This document shows positions 1 to 12,849 of a DNA stretch of 64,000 bases, one piece after another. This DNA is from Clavelina lepadiformis. Lineage: Eukaryota; Chordata; Ascidiacea; Aplousobranchia; Clavelinidae. The DNA lies in contig NC_135245.1 of NCBI RefSeq assembly GCF_947623445.1, positions 5,959,501 through 6,023,500 of the forward strand. The letters run 5' to 3'. Made by a program: the position numbers and the translations under genes. Each line of letters opens with the position of its first letter. The first letter of the stretch is position 1. The notes beneath the pieces are model-generated. The model did no database searches. It saw only the letters and a list, made by a program, of their open reading frames with translations, and was not told where the DNA came from.

Positions 1-3000
1 ACAGTGGACGGGGACGATATTTCCGTTTTTCCTTTTCCATTAGCGTAATGCACAGGCGCCTGTACATAGGGTACCATTATAGGGGACACAACCATGTAGG
101 CACCCCCGCTTGGCCATCCGGCTACCCGTCCGTAGTGAGAGATTGGGACAGCAATTGATTTCGTTACACGCTTTTTGCTTCGGCTGTTTTGCACGGTTGA
201 ACTGGTTGTAGCGTTGCTCATTTCGTTTCAGTTCTCTTTGTCACAAACAATACCCAAATGAAGTAGTAAATTTGTAATTCAGTTTTCTGCTAAACACGTA
301 AATAAATATATCTGAAAATATATAGCAATGGTTAAAATAGTCGGTATACAAATGCAGTAGCCTATAGCGCAACGTCGTCAGCACAGACCGATTTCCTCTT
401 AGCGAAATGCTATTAAATTTAATTGCGTCTGACTGTTGAAATGCTGAATGTGCCCGACTAACAAGCATTGTAGAAAAATGCAAGTCATGGTAAATGTAGC
501 CTCGTTTTTTGAAACAACTCGCTTAAACTACGGATGATGCAATAGAAAAACAGGCTTCACGTCTGTTTTGGAAAAGCATTTTCATCGCTAAAAATGCTTA
601 AGAAAATATCAGCACGTGAAATGTCGCCGCGGGCGGCAGAATTTCTAAAATCAACTCCTCAACGATAACGATCTCGCTGGTTTTCCATAAACTTGTTTTG
701 CTAACTCAAGATTTCTTTAAGATATGAAGCACTGAAACAGTAGTCATTTGATCGCCATGTCTTACATGGCGCAAGCCGCCTGACAAAAACTGTTGACAAA
801 GACTCCAGCGCTGAACAATATACTTCGGCTTATATACACAATGACGTGATGTTTAGAAATGGAACCGCTGCTACTCTGAGAAATGGAGTTACGAGGAATT
901 CTTATCGAGCGTGGCAGTTTGATTATTACACACAAACCAAACAAGTACTTCTTCCAAGCTAAAACTTTACTATATGACTCACATCTAGATTCTAGAACTA
1001 AGAGCTTGCGCGTTGTAGAATATTACACTGTCGATCGCCTTAAATAAAGGCTCGGCACGCTATTATAATATCACAAAGCTGGTTGGTGTGCCAATTGTTC
1101 CAAGATCAGCCAAATTCAGGTTCAAAATGCAAAATGTGGGAAAAATAACGATCGGCCAAAATTTCCGGAGTTACAGACATTGAGACAGTCGCTGACTGCG
1201 AACTACTTGCCGTAACGTAAATAACCTTGAATTGAAAATCACACTTATTTCTTTAAATAAGCTGTCTCTTCCATATCCTGAAATATACGTCAGCAATTGT
1301 GACTCATAAAAGTAAAAGTAAAACAAGTGAACTCTTTCTCACGTTTTTCTCACCATTGACCGGAAGGCGCATTTCCTTTTATCCAACTACTCTCATTTTA
1401 TGAACTGAAAAAAGTAAACGTCTTTTGTTTTTACATCAAACAGTATCGAGCATCTAAACATTTATTTTCATAAAAAATCAAAACGTTCTAAACTATTTGT
1501 GAATTCACACTATTCTTACATCATCTGTAGCCTAATCTGCATATTGGTAACGTGCATAGGAGAACTGGACAACACTAAAGTCTTTTAAACAACGGTACAC
1601 CACTTTCAACTGAGTTACAACACTCCACACACAATGTGATATCCACGTGTTCGTTCTGTCGTCATCGGGTTTCGTAATTCTCAAGAACTATGATAACGAA
1701 TTTATCATGTGACGTTCTGAAAACTAGCTGACTAAAACATCCTATATCTGTATCGTACTTACCATACTGTTTCTGTCATGTATTTATAGTGCAATTTTTG
1801 TGGTAAACGTGGACTAACTGGAACGACACGCAAGGCATCATCAGACTTATAATAATGTAAAACTCTGAGCGCCTTACCCCTAACTTATCTTCCAAAAAAC
1901 TGTTGACGGAATTTAAAATGAAAAAGTCATTTCAATCCAGCCGTGTTGCCAAACTTAGTAGAAAAAAGTTGGCGTGACGTCACCAATACTAAGAAGTGTC
2001 TTTAGCAGGTAAGGTAACTCGTTCCAGCGAATCCCACAGGCATTTTGCAGTTGTGTTTATCACCTCAAGGCCTTATACTTACAGGAATTACCCAGTACGT
2101 CACAAAAACTTCAAAAAACTACACGCTAACTACTATTTTTACACGATCAACTCTTGTATTAAAGTTACGTCAGTGATTAATTATCTTATAAATCGTATAA
2201 GTTTACAACAATCTGTTATTTTCATCCTAGGTAGTTGTAACCAAGTTGTACCACCAATTACAAGAATACCAACTTAACACTGAATATTCAGCCTCCACGG
2301 TTTTTCCAGTCAGAGTGACGTCATCGCCAAGTCACATCTACGTGTTCGAGACGTCTCAAATTTTTGTGATTCACTTTACATTAGATAAAAAAGCGCCTTC
2401 GATAAAAACAATAATGTTATTCATCAAAACTAAGCAATGGGTAAATTCCCAGAAAGTTATTAAATCAAAAACAACAATAAAGCGTACGCGCCGAGACCAG
2501 ACAAATAACATAAATCCATTCTATTGTAATTCTGATACCAACACAAATTAGTTAAAGGTTATCGTAAGGAACAAAACTTAACCACTTTGATATGATACTA
2601 ACTCCCAATACCACGCAGGTTAAGGTTTGACGTTATAACCAACAGGAAATATGAGGTACAACACAAGATTATATCATATCCGTTGTGTACTGACCACTTA
2701 AAAAACACCGAATTGATCAGCGTGCGCGTGAGTTTCCTACGATCGATCTTTCTCCTATAGTTACGTCACAAAGACGCTAGCGCTTTCCAGCGTAGTAGTG
2801 CAAACGTGGTCTAGTCATCTGTAGTGAGTATGCGCAGTACCATATGTACACACTGATAATTGCGTAAGCTGCCTTGTTTCAGGGTAGGTAAATCAATAAA
2901 TTTACTACAACTTCAGAAGTTAATTAAGCCTGAGGGTGTTTTTTGAATATATTGGAATCACTGCCAAGACTGCAGGACCCAAAGAGATAAAGTTTAAAAC

Positions 3001-6000
3001 AACTTCAGTTTATTTAACGTCTATTATATTATCCGTCCATGTTGGGCGCTTGACTTCACCTAGCAAAATTCTTCATTACATGTATATTACATTACATTAA
3101 TTCAGATTTTACATGTATAATCTAAAGTAAATTAGCACTTAACGACAAGCTAAACTGCAGGTTAAAATCTCGAGTATACCTTGCTTACTCAATCAAAAGT
3201 CCATGCCTTACTGAACTACAAACATCCCCCAGGTCTAAATGTTTGGTAGAAGTGTAGAACGCAGCATACTAGCTCACATAACTGCTCTGGGAAGACAACC
3301 TTTTACAAGATCTTCCACAAATGCGTGGCAACTGGTAACAGCTCGCCTTTCTTTATAAACTGCCTCACTACCACGTGTTTACCACGTGGGCTGCGTAACA
3401 AGCTTGAAGTAAACAAAGGCAAGCGCCCTACATACATTTCTGTTTTGTGTCGGAAGTGCTGGCTGCTACTAAGCGTTACAAAGCGTAGTAATTGCCTTGT
3501 TATTGTTTACATATTGCCGAAAGAATCAATTGCGCTTACTAACAGATCAAATGGGTTTAGTTTTAAGTTACAACTTACAAGTACCACGGTTAATATTAGT
3601 TGAATAACAATAGCTAGTTCGATAACAAAGTAGGTCTACAAAAACTGACAACGTTTTATGTTGCAAGATTTTGTTTTTTGAACTCGGTTAACCGCCGAAT
3701 GTAAACAATCCACATTTCTCCTCGTCATACGCAATGCTGATTAGTGATTACTCATTCAAAGCAGTTTTTGGCCATTTCTAACTACGCTGACTCTCTCTCA
3801 GCAAATTTCTTTGTTTGATGTATCGCTCAACATGCGGTATCTGAGAAAGGCGACCAAAACACGGAAGTAACTGGCGACAGCAGGCTGCATTCCATAAAAA
3901 GCTACATATTGTAACGCATCAAAAGTTTATTAGTTCATGTAGCGGAAACATTTTTCATTACAGTAATTTCTTTAGAAAGGCCAATCACAAACTTGTGGTT
4001 TACTGTTTGTTCGAAATTTGTTTGTAGCCTACTGTACTGTAAATACAGAAGTGCGCAGTTGGTACTTTGGAAGTACCGTCGGTACCGGTATTTGGCAAAA
4101 AATGTACCGACAGTACCAGTATTAGGTATTGTTTCTAAAAAAGTAGTTCGATACTTTTTGTCAGTACATTTCGTATAGCGGATCCTGCTACAAATGCAAC
4201 CTTTGCCCCTTATACTATAGCCCAGCAACATGGTACTCTAGAGTCTAGATCAAAGTATACGTGACCTGATTCCTTGGGACTTACTAAGCATATGTAGATT
4301 AAAAAGAGAAGCGAACGACCGTGAACACTAAAATTGGCATTAAGGAAACATATATGAACTTAAAAAAACTTACTTTTCAAAACCTTGAAATTATCGGTTT
4401 AAATCAGTTCAGATATCGACTAAAGTTTCTTGAAAAGATTAATTCAGTACAGAAATTCGGTACTATGGTAACGCCATATTGCCCAGCTCTGTATACATTT
4501 CATTTGCAACAACATCATTGTCACATTATTCAAGCTTGGTTGACCAAAATTACCATACTAACAAGAACCATGTTTTCGTGATTGCTAGAAATGTAGGCTA
4601 ACTTAGATAAACACGAGCAAACGAAATTAACATCACAATCAACTAACCAATTGATAGAGTACTGTAATACATAAAAGTAGACATTAGTGTCATTATTCTC
4701 TTCAAAGCTAATTCGAAAATCTCGTTTACAAACCAAGTGAAATCCGATTTAAAAATATTTGCTGACGTTTCAAGAAAATAATGTATGCATAAGCCTTCAC
4801 GATCAATGACTCACCAACATTACCAAAAAGCTCATGTTATGATGGTCAGTCAACACAGATCACCTTGTTGATTGGTAGAAAGTTCATCTGTTTATGACAT
4901 CATAAAATCGTTGTACTTTGGAGTGACGTCACTCTTAGCAAGTTACAGCTACAGCAGCTAACAGAAGTTTTGGTTTATCTACGTATCATTTTATTTCCTT
5001 AAAATATAACGGCATGAAAGCACCGCCGAATACGTGTGTCATTATACGCGTGTAAGCCTGTTTATATAACGTAAAGTGACGCGTTATACCTCCAAACAAT
5101 GCATTATACGTATACTTATACCGAGTTACCTAGATCGTGAGTCGTGTGCAAACCGCTGACGCAATTAGCAATAAGTATTTCCCAGCCTTGGGCATAACAA
5201 TAACGCGTTTTGGAAACCAGCATGAAAAAATGACGTACGCATTGGCTTACGTAGTATGTCAGTAACTGCATTTTTTTAGGTCTGGAGGTAGATAGAAAAA
5301 CCCTAAAGCCGTAAAGAGTGTGAAAGCTTTGAGACGACAAGAACGCAGCCCATTTTTAGTCATCGCGAAAAAGCTTGGTTTGTTTTCAGTTCCACCTCAT
5401 AAACATGGGGCTTTACACACGACTGTGCGGTCTTTTGAGCGTAGCAAGGACGAAGAATTTGCAAATACTTTACGATACACAGTCACAGAGCGTATAAAGG
5501 TATCCTCAAAACTAAAAAAATAACAAAACGTTGAAACTTTTAGGCAATGTGGCAAAAATTTTGACAAATTCCGTTTTCGATCCCAGCCACTTCTTCGTAT
5601 GTCGTGTAATAAGCAGTAATTGCTAATATAACAGATATCTGCCAAACAATGCAGTTGGTCAAATGGTACAAAAACAACAAAACGCTGAAGCTAAGCAAGA
5701 TTACTCCAACACTAACTGTGTTCATTGAACGTAAGCACAATATAATTTATTTATAAACACGGAACAAACAATAATTGCCTGATCACAACCTTTACCAGAT
5801 AACATTTATGAGGTACTGTATAACCAAAACTGTTTAAGGCAGAAAATATAGATGACAAACAATCTTCCTAAAGTTTACGCTACAAACGTTATATAACGCT
5901 TTTTATTGACCAGAAATATTTGGACAAACACAAAAACTTTTGCCTCCGGGAAACTGTTGCATAACTACATAAAGCAAAAGAAGTTTGAAAAAACAGAAAA

Positions 6001-6600
6001 ATTTCAAGGTTTAAAAAAGTTTTATGAAGATTGGATACACAGCATAACTATAAAATTTCACTTTTAAGTAGAAAAGCTTTTCAAATAGAGCTGCGAACAT
6101 ATTTTTAAAACATACATGGGCTTGTTTTACAAAAATTAGGTTTGCCGCATAGGCATTTTGTGACAGATCTTTTTTGATTAATTTGTTTTGATCAACCAAA
6201 ATAATTAACGTTGCAAAAAATGTCAGCATGTAACAGTACTTTGTAAACAAGCCGCATACCACGCTTACGTACACAACGACATAGGCCTAACATAAATATG
6301 ACGACCTTGCTATTTTTTTTTTACACGACAAGTTCTTGCAAGAATACATTCTTCTTACTCGTCTTCCTTAAGCAAGAAAACAGCGCTGCTATTGTGTTCA
6401 TAAATTGGACCCTGTTTACGACGTCTGTTTACGACACAACGCATTACAATGTACAAACCAATTGTAGCCTCCAAAGTACCGATTGACAACTGACCATTGA
6501 TGTTGCAAAGCTTTATGCTTCATGATGAAATAGAGATCCATAACTACCAAAGCAAAATAACCATTCAGCGTTTTTTTCAGTCACTAACTAACCTCTACAG

Positions 6601-6856
6601 CAGTGCTTCCTAAGGAGGGTGGCGCAAGTCTTCAGACAAAACAAAGAATTTGCAGCGTAATCTTTTAATCACAAACAACTTGTTTTGACCATTTTGTTTT
6701 GTTTTAGAAGTCCCGAAACAGACATTTTCCACATTACCGGTAACCACCAGCTTCTTCCAAAACAAAACACAAAGATTAAGAAGCAATTTTAAGATGCCGC
6801 AGATACTTTTTAATTGAAAAAGGTGCCGGGAACCAAAAAAGGTTGGGAACCCACTG
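6601..6856. mobile_element. Short non-autonomous hAT-type element
   Basis: The left end reads CAGTGCTTCCTAAGGAGGG. The right end, read inverted, is CAGTGGGTTCCCAACCTTTT, so the termini are imperfect inverted repeats of the CAGTG-TTCC type common in hAT elements. The flanking octamers ctctacag and ctccacaa agree at 6 of 8 positions, which fits a decayed 8-bp target duplication. There is no transposase inside; the minus-strand open frame over it is incidental. Confidence 0.6.
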
Positions 6857-9594
6857 CTCCACAAACATGCTAATTACCCACAAGTAACATATCTCGCTAA
6901 CAATTAAAATGTTCTAAAAACCACTTCTTCGAATTAGAACTAATTGTCTGCTCATTGGTCAACATTTACCTTTTTGCTCAAGGCAACCTACAAAAGATTG
7001 TTAATAGCGAGAAGCTGTTCGCTCGCTGCTCCGCTACCTTTATGTTTTAGTTTTCTGTTTTGATTGTGACCTCACTATAAGATGACGCAACCTTTTTACG
7101 CGTGGCTTCCGGGAATGCTCCTGCGTCGCATGTAGAACACCACGAGTTCACTCACACGTACTCAACCCCGGGTGCGTCCAGTTTAATGCAAAAACTTCTT
7201 TCAAGAAAAAAAAGACGGTTTTTAGCGAATCGGTGAGTAATCAAAGCCCCTTTTTTCCGGGAAACACACCTCTTGCAATTGCGCCACTCGTAACAGTGAT
7301 CGCTGATGACGTGTAGATCACGTGACGTAAACAAATACGATACTGTATGTATAATGAAGTTAGGCCTTGTAAAAACACAAAACAGCGATATTTGTAAAAG
7401 TCAGAAATAAACGTTGTATACAAACTTTACCTGCTCAATAACTATTAAACTATAACTACTTTCATCCCATGATGTCACTGCAGGCTGCAGCTCACCGACG
7501 AAGAGTTAAATTCAACTCTACCGTGTAGCTAATGCCTAACTCTGCATGGACTTTTTTGAAAAACAACTTCGATTTACATCGGGTTAAAATTGAAGCGTAA
7601 CTGCTCAGGGCTTATTGTTAAAATTTCAAATTAAAAGACATCAAACTGTAAGCAACACACTGGCAGGTTTTGTTGGATTTGACAGCGTTTGTTGCTTCTG
7701 CGAAAGGCGTTTCAAGAGAAATGCAAAGAAAAATGATGATTATGGCAAAACTTGGTCACGATGGAATTTCGAAATGTCACATATAAGATTGATCTGAAGT
7801 CTAATAACGGCATTTCTCTGGGCGAAAAACTGTCTTTAACGATTCGGAACAATAAATTTGATTTCAATGCTTACAATTAAATTTCAACCACTATCATTAT
7901 GTTTGTAATGATGTAGGTTTAAGTTTAATAAGCACTTACTGCTTTCAGCTTGAATTAAAGACGTATAAGTACATTCCTGGAACACAAACGTTTTTAAGAA
8001 TGTTTCATATTTGCTCTAATGCTCGAGTAGCTGAAAATTTACAGCTAAAATTGTGCTATGTTTACAAAGTACTAGTCGACATTAAGATTCCTAATCAGGT
8101 GAAACAAATTCTTGAAGCGGGAAAACCATGCCATTGCCAGCCGGTGTTAAGATTACAAATCGTCTGTATCGAAAGTACCGCAATTTCCTGTTTACTTTAA
8201 ACGCAACCAATAGTCTTCCATTCCGTAGTAAAATATTAAAGTCACACGTTCTCGCAACATAGGTGCTGTGCAAAATGCTAGTGCTGAAATTGGTAATAGC
8301 TGTACTCACTTAAGTCAAAAATAAATTGTAGATGTTTGTTCCAAAAAAACACAATATTAAAAATCACGAATAAAATCAGCGATAAGCTGCAGTGCATATA
8401 GTACAAAGCCAACAAAAAGACATGCACAGACAATTCTACCTGCAAATAACTAACAATTTTGAAAACAGGTCGACCGTATCTAAGCTGCAACATGCTTCTA
8501 TAACCATGGACAGTGAATGTATGCGATTACTCAGAAATTAGATACTGCATTGCTGAAGCTCTGTAGCTCAGAAATATTATACATTTCATCGATCATTAGC
8601 TTAAACAGGTTTCAAATTTTTGTTTTATACAGTACGTTATACGTTATCCAATATTCCAACTTATTTGAATGCATTCACCAGAAATGTATTTCAAATTCAA
8701 TTACATCATTTCATTTGTACGTCTTATCAAAATGCACAAGGTTTCCCATAGGCATGTATACAGTAAGAATAAGTTTCATAATTAGCGCATACGCATTTTT
8801 ACAAGTAGCTACAGCTAAATTATGAGGTTAAATTTTGTGCTAGGGAAAAGTTTCTGAACAAGTTTTTTAACACGTTACATGTAAGCTGACCAAAACTACG
8901 CAAAAACCAGTCAACCATAGGTTACGAGACCAAGAAAATAATTCGAGATCTGTGTGGTGAAACAAATCGACTATCGATACCGTAATGGCGTCACAAAGGG
9001 TTATTGCAACAACCTGGGGTCTCCAACAGTGTGCATGGCTTAGTGATGTAACAACATCGTGATTAACAATTTTTGTAGTGAATACACTGGAGCTGTAATC
9101 ACTATATCATGGAAGCGTCAAGAAATTCTTTTTCTTAAAGTCATGTGATAGCTGGCATGAAGGAAACATTCAAATAAGGAAACGATCTTTGGTATTAGGT
9201 TTGTTTCTGCTGACCAAAGGTTAAACTAATGCGGAAGGAGTCCTTATAACAGAGGAGATGAGCATCGATCAATGAATGACGCACGAGGCACATGCTTGAC
9301 ATATTTATGCCAAAAATACATCAAAATAATACAATTTCGCTCACTAGCGCAACCGATGGCAAGAATAATGATTAGCCTACGTGGCTTTGAGCGATTGTTG
9401 AGGAAGTTTGCCGCTGAACAAAGCTATAGTTAAAATGCACCCAGCCTTATAACTTATTAAAAAGTTGAAATAAAAATGTTAATTCAATAAAAAGAAAGCT
9501 TTGTTTTACTGAACAAATCGATAGGAGGCTACCCGACAATATGGCAAAAATGTATGTAAATTATGACACTTTGATTCGACGAAATGGTTTAGCC

Positions 9595-9789
9595 CAGGGA
9601 TGTCCAACCTGCGGCCCGCGGGCCACAGTGCGGCCCACCTGAGATTTTTGTGCGGCCCCCTAGTCATTTTCACTACAAAAGTATGTACTTCATGTACCCA
9701 TTTTTCTTGAAATTTAATAGGTTTTGCGGCCCATTGAATTATTTCAAGTGACAATGCGGCCCACTATAATAAAAGGTTGGACATCCCTG
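9595..9789. mobile_element. Short non-autonomous hAT-type element with clear termini
   Basis: Terminal inverted repeats CAGGGATGTCCAACCT and its exact complement bound a 195-bp GC-rich body carrying several copies of GCGGCCC. The flanks are gtttagcc on the left and gttagcct on the right, an 8-bp target duplication blurred by one base. The CAGGG-TGTCCAA ends are typical of hAT (Charlie-like) elements. The open frame across it on the minus strand is not a gene. Confidence 0.85.
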
Positions 9790-12700
9790 GTTAGCCTTTA
9801 CATACACACATACCAAAAACATTAAGTTATGACATATTAATACGGAAGCAGCAGCATGCGGTTTTGGTGACTTATCTATAGCTTTCAACGCAAAAGATTA
9901 AATTTCTATGTTAAATCAAATTCCATTTATCAATAAAATTAAAAATGTTTCAAAAAATCCACACATATGGGAAGACACGCAAGCTTGAAACCTGTAAAAT
10001 ACCTTTATTACATCTGCTCAAAGGTATAAACACAGCAAGCACTCAGAATCCTTTGCTGTATATAAGATATAAACTTAGTAAGATAGAAAGAAGTATTTCT
10101 AAAGAAAGAATAAATTGAATTGACAACTGATCATTATGTAGTGCTGGTGCTTCTATAGTTTAGAGTTAGACTCTTGTGAGTTTAAATTACGTTGGCGCCA
10201 TTGGATAAATATTTCAAGCAAACACACAGTAAAATTTGAACCAAACGTTAAACGAATACAGTCTATTTACCTGTATCGAAAATACACGATTTGCGAAAAT
10301 ATATAGAATAACGATTGCTAGGTTACAAATTTCCTGCATTACTTTCGCTATTCCATATATTTTCGCAAAATTCAAATTTTATTCCTATTGCCCAGATGAA
10401 GTTACCCCCAATGGGTTAATGAAACGTCGGCAGACAATGTAGTTCTGTTTTAACCAGTTGTGCCTTATATTTGATGATTATTATGCCTGGTGGCCACCAT
10501 AGTATATATACAAGAGAATTCCAGAAATTAACATAGGCCTAGTTCGGTTTACCCGAACCCGAAACTCGTTTTATTTTGCTATTTTTTACTACCCGAAACC
10601 CGGGTTATAAAAACATGGTAACCCGAGTTTTTTAAGGAAAGACTATAAAATGTTTTAATGAGCGATTTGGCTCGATTGAATGGTATTCATACTGTTCATT
10701 ATTTGTTTACTGCTTCGTCATGATGTGTTCATCGCAATACGATTGTTGCGAAAGAAAAAACTTTGGCGCTTCTGTGCCTGTTCCCCGGCACTGTCAATCT
10801 GCACTGACGTCACACACGCTCGCTGGCACTTCGCACATACACGCAATTAATGTTCGCTCGCTGTCCATGCTGTCACTTCTTGCGTGTGAAACAAACTGAA
10901 TAAACATTTCGTTAATAAAACACAAGTTGCCGGTTATTTGCTGTCACATGCCCGAAACCATGGTTTCAAAATTTGGCCCAACACTTTTTCCTAAATCGCA
11001 CAAAGACCATCGAAAACTGAAACCTGAATCATCTCCAAGAAACCGAGCAATCTCAGTCAATACTTAATACCAATTAAAGCACTACTTGTCTTTGGTGGGA
11101 CACGTCAAATAAAAACTGCTTTTAGTGTTACGTTAAACAATCCACGTATGTCGTATATGTAAATAGGGTCATGTATTGGAAGAGCTGGTTATTACTTTAA
11201 ACTTTACGATTTGTGGGACGTGTCGTTTTAATTCATTTTTGCCACGTGGAAATAAACACGTACGCAAAAAATCCATAAACGTATTACTCCAGGAATAATA
11301 TCCCGACGTACACCAGATATAATGACACCGTCATTACAAAGAATTGCTAAGAAGAGCAGTTAATGGCAAAGTACCTACAAAGTCTTCTATTAAAATGACA
11401 TGTATTGTTGAAGATGGCGTTTGCATGTAGCGCTTTTCGAAAGGAATAGGGCGCCAATGATCTTTCTGCAACAATTCATTTTCTATTTATAGTTTTTTTC
11501 TTATTTCGTGTTCTATGTATTTATAGCCAGCAAAACATCATTTGTTCGGTGAAAAATAAAACAACATTTTGCTAAGTGAAAAAGCTGCAATAACCAACTT
11601 ATAGACCGAAGATTAACAGTGCAGTCACACGAAAATAAATTCTACTCTCAAACAAAGAGGTGCTGTTTCTTCGAAAATCACAAGTATGCGAGAAAGCAGG
11701 CAGCAATTGTGCGGAATATAGCTTATAAGCATTCGCGTCACATCATGATTACTGGTGAGACAAACATGGACAAGAAGAAAACGATTAATATAGTACAACT
11801 ACAATTATCATCATCAGTATATGTGACATGTTATTTATTGTAAAATTGATCAATAACAATCGGTGCAAGCTATAGCGTACTCAACGATAACTGCTTAACG
11901 CAACAAACTTAATATTTCCTTCTTACTAGGCTACACAAAAATAAGAAACACTAAACGGAAAGCACAATTATTAAATCTCTGTACAAAACAAAATATAAAT
12001 GTATCTTTCCTTTATAATGCACAAAACCAAGTAAACCACGATAGAAACGATAAATGGAACTGCAACGTCGTCCAAGTCTTTGAGACCATCTAAAATTCTA
12101 AAACATGGTTATCACGACACAGAGCAGCCATGATCCCTTGTCACTTTAATGTCGGGTTCTTTGATTGGCTGAACGTCGCCTTCTTTTTCCTGTTTCGTCT
12201 GGTTTAAACATGTTGACAGTTATTAAATTTTACAGCTTTTAAAGGTGACGTGTATAACGTTGGACCGTTTTTTTCCCAGCATATGTTTCGACAAAAAGAA
12301 ATAATGTATTACGTTGTGGTACTGTAGTGTATAGTCTATAGACAAAAACTAACATTCCACAAATAAATATCGGTTATTTTCGCTTTTCCAAACTATAGGA
12401 TTAGTTTCTAGAATGTACTAGCACATGGCTAGGCAATTTCGTTGTTGCAGCCTATACAGTTAAGTCTGCAGAGTGAGTAAGTGGGACGGACCACATCCTC
12501 AACATAGATGATGTCGTAGTGATCGTTACGTTTCACAAAGATTTGAATGAATTCACAGCGAACAGTAATTCCATAAACGCTAGATTTGAATACGAAATTA
12601 CTTAATCGACCTCAAATTACTGAAAATCGCATGTTGCGTGAACGTAATGTCCAAATATTGTTAAATTTTTAAATTTATTTCTAAGGATTCGGAATGCGAT

Positions 12701-12849
12701 TAAAAATTTTGGATTCGGCTTTTAAGGATTTTTTATCTACAATACACAGAACAGCGTGCACCGCTAAGTGTGCCGGTTCAAGTAAAACGGGCAATGGGCA
12801 CGAAAAATACACAAAAGCAAAAAAAACGTCTTATCACAACTCACAAATA

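Larger units (their letters stand above)
1..12849. other. Intergenic stretch, no gene recognised
   Basis: I found no exon here that I can tie to a protein family on either strand. The open frames are short, composition-driven and lack convincing splice context. What can be seen is two short hAT-type elements (6601-6856 and 9595-9789), a GTACCG-rich imperfect inverted repeat near 4073-4118, CCCGAA-rich sequence near 10545-10640, and several copies of the palindrome TGACGTCA. The right end must contain the 3' UTR, and possibly a last coding exon, of the minus-strand BROX gene. Confidence 0.6.

Noticed and set aside
1..120. tRNA-like wording on the minus strand near the left edge (GTAGCCGGATGGCCAAGCGG)
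   Set aside because: No cloverleaf with acceptor stem and T-arm could be formed, so it is not reported as a tRNA.
9506..9754. An 82-codon minus-strand frame at 9.5 kb
   Set aside because: It is created by the GC-rich hAT-type element at 9595-9789 and has no independent support.
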